DNA from: Sphingobium bisphenolivorans | GTDB lineage: Bacteria; Pseudomonadota; Alphaproteobacteria; Sphingomonadales; Sphingomonadaceae | NCBI RefSeq assembly: GCF_000412635.1 | Contig: NZ_ASTG01000007.1 | Location: 1-64,000 of the forward strand | Reading direction: 5' to 3' | DNA length: 64,000 bases | Shown here: in pieces, positions 25,924-35,004 of the stretch | Position numbering within the stretch: the first letter of the stretch is position 1 | Layout: each line of letters begins with the position of its first letter | Made by a program: the position numbers and the translations under genes | Notes under the pieces: model-generated | Databases searched by the model: none | Seen by the model: the letters and a program-made list of their open reading frames with translations, nothing else | Told to the model about the DNA's origin: nothing

Positions 25924-27063
25924 ATGATGGCCAGCGCCTCCTTTCCCGATGATCAACGTTTCGGCCTGCGGCGGCAGGCGCGCCTCGCGGGTGCCTTGCG
26001 GCTCGACAGCGGCGCCTCGCTCGGCCCCGTCGATATCGCCTATGAAACCTATGGGCGGATGGATGCGGATCGTTCCAACGCCATCCTCATCTGCCACGCG
26101 CTGACCGGCGACCAATATGTCGCGTCCGACCATCCCGTAACCGGCAAGCCCGGCTGGTGGTGGCGGCTGGTGGGAGAAGGCAGGCCGATCGATCCCGCAC
26201 GCCATTTCATCATCTGCGCCAACGTGATCGGCAGCTGCATGGGTTCCAGCGGCCCCGCCAGTCTCGATCCCGCCACTGGCGAGCCGCACGCGATGCGCTT
26301 TCCTGTCATCACCATCGCCGACATGGTCCGCGCGCAGGCGATGCTGCTCGACCATCTGGGCGTGGACCGTCTGCAGGCCGTCGTCGGCGGGTCGATGGGC
26401 GGAATGCAGGCGCTGACCTGGCCGACCCTTTATCCCGAGCGCGTCGAAAGCTGTATCGTCATCGCCTCCACCGCGCGCCACAGCGCCCAGAATATTGCCT
26501 TTCATGAAGTCGGCCGGCAGGCGATCATGGCCGATCCCAACTGGCGGGGCGGCGACTATTATGCCGACGGCCAGATCCCGAGCGCAGGCCTCGCCGTCGC
26601 GCGCATGGCTGCGCATATCACCTATCTGTCCGAAGCGGGCCTGACGGAGAAATTCGGGCGGCGCTTGCAGGGCAGGGATGCCAAGACCTTCGGTTTCGAC
26701 GCCGATTTCCAGGTGGAAAGCTATCTGCGCCATCAGGGGCTCAGCTTCGTCGAGCGGTTCGACGCCAACTCCTACCTCTATATCACCCGCGCCATGGATT
26801 ATTACGACATTGCCGAGGATCATGGCGGCAGCCTTGCCAACGCCTTTGCCGCGTCGAAGGCGCGCTTCTGCCTCGTCAGCTTCGATACCGACTGGCTCTA
26901 TCCCACCGCAGAATCGCGCGTCATCGTCCATGCGCTCAACGCCAGCGGCGCGCAGGCGAGCTTCGTCGAGCTTTCCAGCCCCTTCGGCCATGACGCCTTC
27001 CTGCTGGAATGCCCGGAACTGAACCGGGTGGTCGACGGCTTCCTGAAGGGCGGTCGCGCTTGA
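25924..27063 (+). CDS. metX: Homoserine O-acetyltransferase (MetX)
   Basis: 379 aa alpha/beta-hydrolase enzyme. The nucleophile elbow is [12 protein letters not shown]; the family motif [16 protein letters not shown] is complete, and the C-terminal [13 protein letters not shown] and [11 protein letters not shown] supply the Asp and His of the triad. It acylates homoserine in methionine synthesis. Whether it uses acetyl- or succinyl-CoA cannot be decided by eye. ATG at 25924 or 25927. It overlaps metW by four bases. Confidence 0.93.
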   Translation: MMASASFPDDQRFGLRRQARLAGALRLDSGASLGPVDIAYETYGRMDADRSNAILICHALTGDQYVASDHPVTGKPGWWWRLVGEGRPIDPARHFIICANVIGSCMGSSGPASLDPATGEPHAMRFPVITIADMVRAQAMLLDHLGVDRLQAVVGGSMGGMQALTWPTLYPERVESCIVIASTARHSAQNIAFHEVGRQAIMADPNWRGGDYYADGQIPSAGLAVARMAAHITYLSEAGLTEKFGRRLQGRDAKTFGFDADFQVESYLRHQGLSFVERFDANSYLYITRAMDYYDIAEDHGGSLANAFAASKARFCLVSFDTDWLYPTAESRVIVHALNASGAQASFVELSSPFGHDAFLLECPELNRVVDGFLKGGRA

Positions 27064-27650
27064 GCCTGCGTCCCGACCTCGCGCTCATCGCCCGCACTGT
27101 GGCGCCCGGATCGCGGGTGCTGGACGTGGGTTGCGGCGACGGCGCGCTGATGGCCGCGCTGCGTGACGACAAGCAGGTCGATGCGCGGGGCCTGGAGATC
27201 GACGGGCAGAATGTCGCTGCTGCCGTCGGCCGGGGTCTGTCGGTCGTGCAGGGCGATGCCGACACCGACCTTGCCTACTATCCCGACGCCAGTTTCGACT
27301 ATGCGATCCTCAGCCAGACGCTCCAGACCACGCGGCGTCCGGATCGCGTTGTCGAGGAACTGCTGCGCATCGGCCGGCAGGCGTTCGTCTCCTTCCCCAA
27401 TTTCGCCCATTGGCGCGGCCGGCTGTCGCTGATGTGGGGCGGCCGTATGCCGGTGACGCGCCTGCTGCCCGACACATGGTATAACACGCTTAACATCCAC
27501 CATGTCACGGTCGACGATTTCCGCGCGCTGGTGAAGGAGCGCGGCTGGGTAATCGACGGTCAGTGGTTCCTGAAGGGCGACCAGGAAACTACGCATGCGA
27601 ACGCCAATCTGTTCGCCGAACATGCGGTCTTCCTGCTGCGGCGTGGCTAA
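27060..27650 (+). CDS. metW: Methionine biosynthesis protein MetW (SAM-dependent methyltransferase fold)
   Basis: 196 aa from a TTG at 27060 that overlaps the metX stop (TTGA); GAAGG precedes it. SAM-binding motif I is [15 protein letters not shown]. Other MetW features are [46 protein letters not shown] and [20 protein letters not shown]. MetW is required with MetX for efficient homoserine acylation in many proteobacteria. Its stop overlaps that of the convergent GST gene. Confidence 0.92.
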   Translation: MSLRPDLALIARTVAPGSRVLDVGCGDGALMAALRDDKQVDARGLEIDGQNVAAAVGRGLSVVQGDADTDLAYYPDASFDYAILSQTLQTTRRPDRVVEELLRIGRQAFVSFPNFAHWRGRLSLMWGGRMPVTRLLPDTWYNTLNIHHVTVDDFRALVKERGWVIDGQWFLKGDQETTHANANLFAEHAVFLLRRG

Positions 27651-28264
27651 AGATAGACCGGTGTGTCGCCTTCCCGCCACGCCGGCAGCCGCAGCATCGC
27701 GCGGGAAAACAGGGCCGATCGCACCAGCCCATCGAGCCAGGCCCGCACCCGCGTAAGCGGCTGGCCGGCGAACCAGTCGGGCTCCGTCGCGGCGAACTGC
27801 CGAACGAAGGGGAAGATGGCGATGTCGGACAGCATCCTGCGATCGCCACACAGGAAGATATTGCGACTAAGCCGCACTTCCAGATCCATCAGCATCCGCA
27901 CAGCCTCGGCGCGATGCGCCTGCGGGTCGGACCGGTAGCGCGTCGCATATTTATAGCGGTCCAGATGCTGTTTGAACGGGCCATCATTGCTTGTGATCAG
28001 CGCCGCGTCGTCGCCTGAAAGCCAGCCTTCCGGATCATGGCCCGCCAGCGCCCAGCGCATGATGTCCAGGCTCTCGTCGATCACGCCGCCCTCCGGCAGG
28101 ACCAATACCGGAACCGTAGCCTTCGGCGAGGCAGCGATCATCGCTTCGGGTTTGTCGCGGAGCACGACCTCACGCAGTTCCACCCGCTGCCCGCTTGCAA
28201 TCAGCGCCATGCGCGCACGCATCGCATAGGGGCAGCGTCGAAAGCTGTAGAGGACAGGGTTCAC
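27647..28264 (-). CDS. Glutathione S-transferase family protein
   Basis: 205 aa. Thioredoxin-like N-terminal domain with SFRRCPYAMRARMAL (CPYA resembles the glutaredoxin/omega-class CPxx active site), KATVPVLVL (cis-Pro) and VIDESLDIMRW; the C-terminal half is helical. Substrate unknown. The start overlaps the stop of a 32-codon ORF just upstream. Confidence 0.84.
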   Translation of the reverse strand: MNPVLYSFRRCPYAMRARMALIASGQRVELREVVLRDKPEAMIAASPKATVPVLVLPEGGVIDESLDIMRWALAGHDPEGWLSGDDAALITSNDGPFKQHLDRYKYATRYRSDPQAHRAEAVRMLMDLEVRLSRNIFLCGDRRMLSDIAIFPFVRQFAATEPDWFAGQPLTRVRAWLDGLVRSALFSRAMLRLPAWREGDTPVYL

Positions 28265-28359
28265 CGCCCGCCTCCTATCCCATCGGGGTCGCGGATCAAC
28301 AGCCGGACCGTTTCGAACTCTCCCTTCTTTAGCAGGGCAGCTCCCAGGTCCCAGACCAT
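28261..28359 (-). CDS. Possible 32-aa small protein upstream of GST
   Basis: ATG at 28359, preceded by a strong GGGAGAGAGGA ribosome-binding site, encodes MVWDLGAALLKKGEFETVRL and a further 12 residues, ending IGGGR. Its stop overlaps the GST start (ATGA), which suits translational coupling. It starts 20 bases past the prfC stop. I do not recognise the sequence. It could be a coupling leader peptide or a chance ORF. Confidence 0.4.
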   Translation of the reverse strand: MVWDLGAALLKKGEFETVRLLIRDPDGIGGGR

Positions 28360-28379
28360 CGTCCTCTCTCCCGTAAGCG

Positions 28380-29945
28380 CTACCGCTCTTTCGTCGCGCT
28401 GAACTTGACCTTGGGATGCCGCTCCTGCTGGTAGCCGATGTCCCATGCGCTTTTCGCCATGAACACCAGATTGCCGTCGCGATCCTTCGCCATGTTGGCG
28501 CCGTTGAAGGCGACTAAGTCCTTGATCGCGGCTTCGTCGCCCGAAATCCAGCGGGCCGTGTCGAAGGGCGATGCCTCCAGCCCGGCCGCGACCTTATATT
28601 CGGCCTCAAGCCGCGAAATCAGCACGTCCAGCTGCAACTGGCCTACCACGCCGACGATCCAGTTGCTGCCGATCTCCGGATAGAAGACCTGGATCACGCC
28701 CTCTTCGGAAAGGTCGTCCAGCGCCTTGCGCAGCTGCTTCGTCTTGGTCGGGTCCTTCAGCGCCACGCGCCGCAGGATTTCCGGGGCGAAGTTCGGCAGG
28801 CCGGTAAATCGCACGCCCGGCTTCTCGCTCAGCGTGTCGCCGACGCGCAGTGTGCCATGATTGGGGATGCCGATGATGTCGCCGGGGAAAGCCTCATCCG
28901 CAATCTCGCGATCCTGCGCGAAGAAGAGGATGGGAGAATGCACCGCAATCGGCTTTCCGCTTCCCGACGGCGTCAGCTTCATGCCCCGCCGGAACTTGCC
29001 CGAACAAAGCCGCATGAAGGCAATGCGGTCGCGATGCTGCGGGTCCATATTGGCCTGCACCTTGAAGATGAAGCCCGTGACTTCGCCATCTTCCGGTTCG
29101 ACCGGTGCAGGCTCGGCCGGCTGCGCGCGCGGCGGCGGCGCATGGGCGGCGAGCGCGTCGATCAACTCGGTCACGCCGAAGAGCTTGAGCGCCGATCCAA
29201 AATAAACCGGCGTCAGGTCGCCGTGCCGATATGCGGCGAGGTCAAATTCGGCATAGCCGCCGACCGCCAGCTCCGCCTCTTCCCGCAGTTTTTCCAGACC
29301 CCGATCGGAGATATGCTCGCCCAGCGCGTCGTCTTGGATACCCTCGACGAACACTTCCTTGCCCTCAAACTCCTTGCTCGCGCCCGAGGGCTGGCGCAGG
29401 CGGTTCCTGGCAAAGTCGTAAATGCCTTCAAAGTCGGCCCCCATGCCGACCGGCCAGCTCATCGGGCACACGTCGAGCGCCAGCGCGTCCGCCACCTCGT
29501 CCAGCAGGGCGAAGGCATCGCGGCCCTCGCGATCGACCTTGTTGACGAAGGTGATGATCGGCACGTTGCGCAGGCGGCAGACCTCGAACAGCTTGCGCGT
29601 CTGCGGCTCGATACCCTTGGCCGCGTCGATCACCATCACCGCCGAGTCCACCGCCGTCAGCGTGCGATAGGTATCTTCGGAAAAATCCTCGTGGCCCGGC
29701 GTGTCGAGCAGGTTGAAGGTGATGCCGTCGCGTTCGAACGTCATGACGGACGACGTCACGGAAATACCGCGCTGCTGTTCGATCTTCATCCAGTCCGACC
29801 GCGCGCGCCGGTTCGCCCCGCGCGCCTTGACCTCGCCGGCGAGATGGATGGCGCCGCCTTCCAGCAGCAGCTTTTCGGTGAGGGTGGTCTTGCCCGCGTC
29901 GGGGTGGGAAATGATCGCGAAGGTGCGGCGGGAGGGTATGGTCAT
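28380..29945 (-). CDS. prfC: Peptide chain release factor 3
   Basis: About 521 aa from the ATG at 29945; an ATG at 29960 is in frame. GTPase motifs are SHPDAGKTTLTEKLL (G1), GISVTSSVM (G2), LLDTPGHEDFSEDTYR (G3) and FVNKVDR (G4). Length and the C-terminal domain fit RF3, which recycles RF1/RF2 from the ribosome. It is downstream of a pair of palindromic repeats that separates it from the aldose-epimerase gene. Confidence 0.94.
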   Translation of the reverse strand: MTIPSRRTFAIISHPDAGKTTLTEKLLLEGGAIHLAGEVKARGANRRARSDWMKIEQQRGISVTSSVMTFERDGITFNLLDTPGHEDFSEDTYRTLTAVDSAVMVIDAAKGIEPQTRKLFEVCRLRNVPIITFVNKVDREGRDAFALLDEVADALALDVCPMSWPVGMGADFEGIYDFARNRLRQPSGASKEFEGKEVFVEGIQDDALGEHISDRGLEKLREEAELAVGGYAEFDLAAYRHGDLTPVYFGSALKLFGVTELIDALAAHAPPPRAQPAEPAPVEPEDGEVTGFIFKVQANMDPQHRDRIAFMRLCSGKFRRGMKLTPSGSGKPIAVHSPILFFAQDREIADEAFPGDIIGIPNHGTLRVGDTLSEKPGVRFTGLPNFAPEILRRVALKDPTKTKQLRKALDDLSEEGVIQVFYPEIGSNWIVGVVGQLQLDVLISRLEAEYKVAAGLEASPFDTARWISGDEAAIKDLVAFNGANMAKDRDGNLVFMAKSAWDIGYQQERHPKVKFSATKER

Positions 29946-29966
29946 GGGCAGTCTGATCACATCACA

Positions 29967-30000
29967 TCGTCATCCCCGCGTGGGCGGGGATCCATCTCCC
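29967..30000 (+). repeat. Palindromic repeat, family 1, copy 1 (REP-like)
   Basis: TCGTCATCCCCGCG-TG-GGCGGGGATCCATCTCCC: a GC-rich hairpin core plus a conserved ATCTCC tail. It forms an inverted pair with the copy at 30026-30058, across 25 bases. Confidence 0.8.
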
Positions 30001-30025
30001 GCACATGCGGAAGGCGGAAAGGTTT

Positions 30026-30058
30026 GGAGATGAATTCCCGCCTACGCGGGAATGACGA
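30026..30058 (-). repeat. Palindromic repeat, family 1, copy 2
   Basis: Minus-strand copy; reading the minus strand it starts TCGTCATTCCCGCG, then TA, GGCGGGAATTCATCTCC. Same unit as copies at 29967, 34513 and 34890. Confidence 0.8.
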
Positions 30059-30073
30059 AAAAATATAGAGGGG

Positions 30074-30958
30074 TCAGCTTTCCAACAGCGTCACGTTCAT
30101 GCGGAACCGCCGTTCGTCGCCCGGCAGCAGGCACATGATGCCCGGCTTGTCCCACACATCGCCTTCGAAGCCGACCGGGTCGGCCATTCCCGCCCATGGC
30201 TCGACGCACAGATAGGGCGCGCCCGGCTTCTGCCACAGCCCCAGCCATGGCGTGTCGGGAAAGTCGATCTTCAGCCGGGTCCGTCCCGGCACGCCCCAGA
30301 TCAGGCTATGGCTTTCCAGCTGATCCCATATCAGCGCATCGCCCTCGAACATCGCATGAGTCGGCGCCAGTCTGTTTCCCTCGACCGGCGACGGCCTGCT
30401 CTCAAGGCTGATCAGCCCCGGCTCTCTGCCCACCTTGCGGATCGGGGCGGGCTCCGGCTTTTCGAACAGCACCCGATGCTCCTCTACCGTACCGCCAAAG
30501 GGCAAGGGCCAGGCGAAGGCGGGATGATAGCCGAAGGCGAAAGGCATGTCCGCCTCGTCGCGGTTCATGACCTTGGCAGTCATCATCAGCGTGGCGCCTG
30601 CGACGGCGAACTGCATGTCGAGCCGGAAGTCAAAGGGGTAGAGCGCCCGCGTGGCCGTGTCCGCTTCCAGCCGAAAGGTCACGGTTTCGGCGTGATGCTC
30701 GACCTGAGCGAAGGGCAGGCGCCGGGCGAAGCCGTGCTGCGGCATGGAAAATTCATGCACCCCCAGCCGATAGACGTCGCCCCGCGACCGCCCGACAAAG
30801 GGAAAGAGCAGCGGCGCGTGCCCCGTCCACCAGCGCGGGTCGGCATCTGTCATGAGCTCGCGCCCGCCAGCGTCCTTGAGCGACCAAAGCTCGGCGCCGA
30901 GCGGGTTGATGCTGGCGGTGAGGCCGCCGGACGTGATGGTGATAAGTTCGTCCGACAA
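30074..30958 (-). CDS. Aldose 1-epimerase family protein
   Basis: 294 aa. Starts with TTG at 30958 behind a strong GGAGG five bases upstream. Family features are LGAELWSLKDAGGRELM near the N-terminus, WTGHAPLLFPFVG, HGFARRLPF (His), AFGYHPAFAWPL (His) and CVEPWAGMAD (Glu). This fits the YeaD/Gal-mutarotase branch acting on hexose or hexose-6-phosphate anomers. Upstream on the same strand is pheT, 31 bases away. Confidence 0.87.
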   Translation of the reverse strand: MSDELITITSGGLTASINPLGAELWSLKDAGGRELMTDADPRWWTGHAPLLFPFVGRSRGDVYRLGVHEFSMPQHGFARRLPFAQVEHHAETVTFRLEADTATRALYPFDFRLDMQFAVAGATLMMTAKVMNRDEADMPFAFGYHPAFAWPLPFGGTVEEHRVLFEKPEPAPIRKVGREPGLISLESRPSPVEGNRLAPTHAMFEGDALIWDQLESHSLIWGVPGRTRLKIDFPDTPWLGLWQKPGAPYLCVEPWAGMADPVGFEGDVWDKPGIMCLLPGDERRFRMNVTLLES

Positions 30959-30966
30959 GCCTGCCT

Positions 30967-30981
30967 CCGTTCGGTTCGAGC
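30967..30981 (+). repeat. Single arm of repeat family 2
   Basis: CCGTTCGGTTCGAGC, identical over 15 bases to the left arm of the element at 43331. It lies between the pheT stop and the epimerase start and overlaps the epimerase ribosome-binding region. No matching second arm is seen nearby, so it is probably a remnant. Confidence 0.6.
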
Positions 30982-30989
30982 GTGGGGGG

Positions 30990-33404
30990 TCACCCCCGCA
31001 AAGTAGCGCCCAGCTTTTCCGCCGCCTTCACCACGCTTGCGCTGATCGCGTCGAGTTCTTCCTGAGAGAAGCTCTTTTCGCCCGGCTGCAGTGTCACTTC
31101 GACGGCCAGGCTCTTCCTGCCTTCGTCGACGCCGGGTCCGACGAAGACGTCGAACAGCCGCGCATCGACGATGTTCTTCTTGTCCGCGCCCTTTACCGCG
31201 CGCACCAGTGCGTCGGCCTCGACCGCCTGATCGACGATGAAGGCGAAGTCCCGCTTCACCGCCTGCAGCGCGGGCGGCGCATAGGGCGCGCGCATGAAGC
31301 CGCTCTTGCGTTTCGCCGGGATGGCGTCGAGGAAGATTTCTCCCGCCACGACCGTCCCGGCAAGACCGAACTGGCGCGCGAGCGAGGGATGCAGCACGCC
31401 GAACTCGGCCAGAACGACCTTCGGTCCCAGCCGCAATGTACCCGACTGACCGGGATGGTAGGCCGCCGAAGCCTCGCCGAAGCTTTGCAGATTGCCGACG
31501 GGGGCTCCCGCCGCCGCGAGCAGCGCGATGACCTCTCCCTTGGCATCAAAGGCGGAGAATAGCTGTGCCTTGCCCGTCTGCCAGCCGCGCGGCGTCTTCT
31601 CGCCTGCCAGCACGAAGCCGACCGTCGCCCGTTCCTTGTCACCGAAATAGCGCCGGCCGAGCTCGAACAGCCGCACAGATGCCGCGCCGCGATCCATGTT
31701 CCGCCGCGTGGCCGACAAGAGGCCGGGCAGCAGCGAGGGCCGCATGACCTTCAGGTCTTCGGAGATGGGGTTGGCGAGCGTCCAGTCGCCGCCGCCGACA
31801 GACGCGGCTTCCTTTTCCGAAATGAACGACCAGTTGATCGCCTCGGCCAGTCCGCGCGCCGCCGCCGTCCGACGGACGCGCCGCTCGACCAGCTGTTCGG
31901 CGGTCGCGGTCGGCTTTGCGACGCCCGGAGTGCGGGGCAGGGGGGTGGAGGGCACCTGATCCAGCCCGACGATGCGCACCACCTCCTCGACGATGTCGGG
32001 CCAGCCGTCGACATCGCGCCGCCAGCTTGGCACGGTCACCGTCCAATTGGCCGGCGTGGTCACCGGCATGCCGTCCTCATAGCTGAAGGCGGCGGCATTG
32101 CCCTCCACGCCAAAGCCCAGGCTCTCCAGGATCCGCCGCTGTTCCTCCTCCGCCACATTGACGCCGGCCAGGGTCAGGCATTGCGCGGGATCATAGGTCA
32201 CGGTGCGGGCCGCAAGCGGCGGCGAGCCTGCCCGCGTCGCTTCGCTCGCCGTCCCGCCGCACAGCTTCACCACCAGATCGGTGGCGATCGACAGGCCGTC
32301 GTCCAGGAACGCCGGGTCCACGCCGCGCTCGAACCGCCCGCGCGCGTCGGAGGTCAAGGCGAGCTTCTGCCCCGTGACCGCGATCCGCTCCGGCGTGAAA
32401 TAGGCGCATTCGATCAGCACGTCGGTGGTCGCCTCGGTCGCGCCGGAATGCTCGCCGCCCATGATGCCGCCAATGTCGTGCACCGCTTCCTCATCGGCGA
32501 TCACCGTCATTGTCTCATCGACGGCGTAGCTCTTGCCGTTCAGCGCCAGCACCTGCTCGCCCGCCTTGCCCCGCCGTGCAGTCAGCGGTCCTTTGAGCGT
32601 GGCGAGGTCATAGACATGCAGCGGCCGGCCAAGGTCGATCATGATATAGTTGGTGATGTCGACCAGGGTGCTGATCGGCTTCTGCCCGATCGCCTTCAAC
32701 CGCTTCGCCATCCATTCGGGCGAGACGCCGTTGCTGACGCCCTTGACCGTGCGCGCAAAGAAGGCGGGGCAGCCGTCGGTATCCTCGATCCGCACATCGG
32801 GTCCCGGTCCGACAGCCTGGACCGACGGCACGACGATCGCGTTCAGCGTGCCAAGGCCCGCTGCCGCCAGATCGCGCGCAATGCCGCGCACGCCCATGCA
32901 ATCCTGTCGGTTGGGGGTGATCGACACGTCGATGACGGGATCGTCCAGCCCCGCCCATGCCGCATAGACCTGTCCGACCGGCGCATCGGCAGCGAGCTCG
33001 ATGATCCCGTCATGATCCTCGCCCAGCTCCAGTTCGCGGAACGAGCACATCATGCCGTTGGATTCGACGCCGCGGATGGCGGTTTTCTTGAGCACCATGC
33101 CATTGACCGGCACGACAGCGCCCTCGGTCCCGAACACGCCCACCAGGCCCGCGCGGGCGTTGGGCGCGCCGCAGACCACCTGAAGCGGGCCATCCCCCGC
33201 ATCCACGGTCAGCACCTGTAGCTTGTCGGCCTGCGGATGCGGATCGGCCGTCAGCACCTTCGCAATACGGAAGGGAGCGAGCTTGTCGGCGGGGTTCTCA
33301 ACGCCCTCGACCTCAAGACCGATATTCGTCAGCCCTTTGAGGATAGTCGGCAGGTCGGCATCGGTATCGAGATGCGTCTTGAGCCAGCTCAGCGTGAACT
33401 TCAT
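30990..33404 (-). CDS. pheT: Phenylalanyl-tRNA synthetase beta subunit
   Basis: 804 aa from the ATG at 33404 (GGAGGAG upstream, ATGA overlap with pheS). The N-terminus [19 protein letters not shown] is typical. The tRNA-binding OB domain includes [21 protein letters not shown], followed by B3/B4 editing, B5 and a C-terminal ferredoxin-like anticodon-binding domain ([18 protein letters not shown]). It pairs with PheS to charge tRNA-Phe. The stop lies inside GGGGGTGACCCCC. Confidence 0.95.
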   Translation of the reverse strand: MKFTLSWLKTHLDTDADLPTILKGLTNIGLEVEGVENPADKLAPFRIAKVLTADPHPQADKLQVLTVDAGDGPLQVVCGAPNARAGLVGVFGTEGAVVPVNGMVLKKTAIRGVESNGMMCSFRELELGEDHDGIIELAADAPVGQVYAAWAGLDDPVIDVSITPNRQDCMGVRGIARDLAAAGLGTLNAIVVPSVQAVGPGPDVRIEDTDGCPAFFARTVKGVSNGVSPEWMAKRLKAIGQKPISTLVDITNYIMIDLGRPLHVYDLATLKGPLTARRGKAGEQVLALNGKSYAVDETMTVIADEEAVHDIGGIMGGEHSGATEATTDVLIECAYFTPERIAVTGQKLALTSDARGRFERGVDPAFLDDGLSIATDLVVKLCGGTASEATRAGSPPLAARTVTYDPAQCLTLAGVNVAEEEQRRILESLGFGVEGNAAAFSYEDGMPVTTPANWTVTVPSWRRDVDGWPDIVEEVVRIVGLDQVPSTPLPRTPGVAKPTATAEQLVERRVRRTAAARGLAEAINWSFISEKEAASVGGGDWTLANPISEDLKVMRPSLLPGLLSATRRNMDRGAASVRLFELGRRYFGDKERATVGFVLAGEKTPRGWQTGKAQLFSAFDAKGEVIALLAAAGAPVGNLQSFGEASAAYHPGQSGTLRLGPKVVLAEFGVLHPSLARQFGLAGTVVAGEIFLDAIPAKRKSGFMRAPYAPPALQAVKRDFAFIVDQAVEADALVRAVKGADKKNIVDARLFDVFVGPGVDEGRKSLAVEVTLQPGEKSFSQEELDAISASVVKAAEKLGATLRG

Positions 33405-34492
33405 GCGCCCACTCCTCCGCTCAGCGTGGGCACATCCAAGCCCATGAAGCCATAATGTTTCAGCCAGCGCAGATCGCCGTCGAAGAAAGCGCGCAAGTCG
33501 TTCATCCCATATTTCAGCATCGCCAGCCGGTCGACGCCGGTGCCGAAGGCAAAGCCCTGCCACTCATCCGGGTCGAGCCCGCACGCCTCGATCACACGCC
33601 GGTTGACCATGCCGCTGCCCAGCACTTCCAGCCAGCCGCCGCCCGGTGCGTCGCCATCGCCGCCGATCACCCGCTGGCCACTGGTGAGGGTATAGCCCAC
33701 ATCCACCTCGACCGACGGTTCGGTAAAGGGGAAATAGCTCGGCCGCAGCCGCAGCACGATGTCGTCACGCTCGAAGAAAGCCTTGAGGAACGTCTCCAGC
33801 GTCCATTTGAGATGGCCGAGCGTGATGCCCTTGTCGATCACCAGACCCTCGATCTGGTGGAACATCGGCGTGTGCGTCGCATCGCTGTCCGAACGATAGA
33901 CCCGGCCCGGCGCGATGATCCGGATCGGTGGCTCCCCGTTCATCATCGTGCGGATCTGCACCGGCGACGTATGCGTGCGCAGCAGCATCTTTTTCCCGTT
34001 TTGCGCCTCGGGGAAGTAGAAAGTGTCGTGCATCGCCCGCGCCGGGTGCGTCTCGGGAATGTTGAGCGCGGTGAAATTATGCCAGTCGTCTTCGATCTCC
34101 GGCCCCGTCGCGACGGAAAAGCCGAGATCGGCGAAAATCTCGGCGAGTTCGTCCATCACCTGGCTGACCGGATGCACCGACCCCTGAGCACCGAGATCGG
34201 CGGGCAGGGTCATGTCGATCGTCTCGGCCGCGAGCTTGGCGTCCAGCGCCGCCTGTTCCAACGCCGCCTTCCTCTCGCCGAGCGCCGCCGTCACGCTCTC
34301 CCGCAAATCCTGGATCGGCGGGCCTTTCTCCAGCCGCTCTTCCGGGCTCATCGGGCCGAGCGTCTTGAGCAGGCCGGTCACCACGCCATTCTTGCCCATG
34401 GCCCCCACGCGAAGCGCTTCCAACGCGTCGAGCGTATCGGCTGCGCCGATGTCGGCGATCAGGCCGGCTTTCAGATTGGCAATTTCAGTCAT
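33401..34492 (-). CDS. pheS: Phenylalanyl-tRNA synthetase alpha subunit
   Basis: 363 aa from the ATG at 34492; an ATG at 34507 would add MDEKK. Class II motif 2 and 3 regions are seen as [40 protein letters not shown] and [38 protein letters not shown]. The Phe-pocket residues sit in FAFGTGVDR (with Gly/Ala typical). The GIY-YIG cassette begins 6-21 bases before the start, so pheS may now depend on a promoter in or near that cassette. Confidence 0.95.
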   Translation of the reverse strand: MTEIANLKAGLIADIGAADTLDALEALRVGAMGKNGVVTGLLKTLGPMSPEERLEKGPPIQDLRESVTAALGERKAALEQAALDAKLAAETIDMTLPADLGAQGSVHPVSQVMDELAEIFADLGFSVATGPEIEDDWHNFTALNIPETHPARAMHDTFYFPEAQNGKKMLLRTHTSPVQIRTMMNGEPPIRIIAPGRVYRSDSDATHTPMFHQIEGLVIDKGITLGHLKWTLETFLKAFFERDDIVLRLRPSYFPFTEPSVEVDVGYTLTSGQRVIGGDGDAPGGGWLEVLGSGMVNRRVIEACGLDPDEWQGFAFGTGVDRLAMLKYGMNDLRAFFDGDLRWLKHYGFMGLDVPTLSGGVGA

Positions 34493-34512
34493 CTTTTTCT
34501 CATCCATAATCC

Positions 34513-34545
34513 CGTCATTCCCGCGAACGCGGGAACCCATCTCCC
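34513..34545 (+). repeat. Palindromic repeat, family 1, copy 3 (encodes nuclease C-terminus)
   Basis: CGTCATTCCCGCG-AA-CGCGGGAACCCATCTCCC. The core TTCCCGCG/CGCGGGAA is a perfect 8-bp stem. Read on the minus strand it supplies the final residues (GDGFPRSRE) and stop codon (34517-34515) of the GIY-YIG gene. Confidence 0.85.
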
Positions 34546-34880
34546 GATCTTTCGATCGGTCGCCGCGTAGAGGGCAAGGGCTCGAATCCAAAGCTGAGAG
34601 CCAGATCGTCCCGTTCGGGATTGCCAGCTTCGATCAGCTCGATCTTCCATTGCCTGTTCCATTTCTTGATCCGCTTTTCACGCAATATCGCGCTGTCCAT
34701 CGCGTCATGCGTTTCAAACCAGACGAGGCGTTTGACGCCGTAGTCGCTGGTGAAGCCCTCGATCAAGCCGTTTCGGTGCTCATATAGGCGCTTAACGAGG
34801 TCGGAACTGACGCCTGTGTAAAGCGTCCCGTTTTTCCGGCTTGCAAGGATATAGACGGTTGGGCTGATCTCGCGCTTCAT
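34515..34880 (-). CDS. GIY-YIG nuclease superfamily protein
   Basis: 121 aa. The GIY-YIG motif is degenerate as usual for this small family: [23 protein letters not shown] is split across residues 9-31, with YI(L) and YTG elements, conserved Arg in [11 protein letters not shown] (EH-x-NG) and Glu in [12 protein letters not shown] (REK-x-IKKW). Such UPF0213/YhbQ-like stand-alone proteins are small endonucleases of unclear role. The last nine residues and stop codon are encoded by the flanking palindromic repeat; the other repeat touches its GAGGGAG ribosome-binding site. Confidence 0.88.
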   Translation of the reverse strand: MKREISPTVYILASRKNGTLYTGVSSDLVKRLYEHRNGLIEGFTSDYGVKRLVWFETHDAMDSAILREKRIKKWNRQWKIELIEAGNPERDDLALSFGFEPLPSTRRPIERSGDGFPRSRE

Positions 34881-34889
34881 GGCTCCCTC

Positions 34890-34922
34890 GGAGATGGGTT
34901 CCCGCTTTCGCGGGAATGACGA
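34890..34922 (-). repeat. Palindromic repeat, family 1, copy 4
   Basis: Minus-strand copy reading TCGTCATTCCCGCG-AA-AGCGGGAACCCATCTCC; inverted relative to copy 3. Its ATCTCC end lies 9 bases before the nuclease ATG. Confidence 0.85.
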
Positions 34923-34945
34923 AGGGGTAGAGGGGGAAAGGCAAC

Positions 34946-34979
34946 AAAAAAGGCGCCGAAGGCATCTGCCCCGGCGCCC
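34946..34979 (-). terminator. Intrinsic terminator of rpmI-rplT
   Basis: On the minus strand GGCGCCG (34978-34972) pairs with CGGCGCC (34958-34952), with an inner GGCA/TGCC stem, then TTTTTT. It ends the rplT transcript before the GIY-YIG cassette and so separates rplT from pheS. Confidence 0.88.
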
Positions 34980-35004
34980 TTTGTTCGCTCTCGCGCCGAT
35001 CAGC

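Larger units (their letters stand above)
34513..34922 (-). mobile_element. Putative repeat-GIY-YIG-repeat cassette
   Basis: A 410-bp unit made of one nuclease gene precisely framed by inverted copies of family-1 repeats, inserted between rplT and pheS, genes that are usually adjacent. A repeat pair without the gene occurs at 29967-30058. Mobility is inferred from structure; no target duplication was identified. Confidence 0.5.

Noticed and set aside
25870-25924. SAM-II riboswitch upstream of metX
   Set aside because: The spacer is only about 54 bp, already holds a promoter-like pair, and lacks the conserved pseudoknot segments; probable leaderless transcription also argues against it.
34513-34922. 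Classical insertion sequence or homing endonuclease inside an intron
   Set aside because: There is no transposase, no intron-like core, and the element lies between genes rather than interrupting one; no target-site duplication was found.
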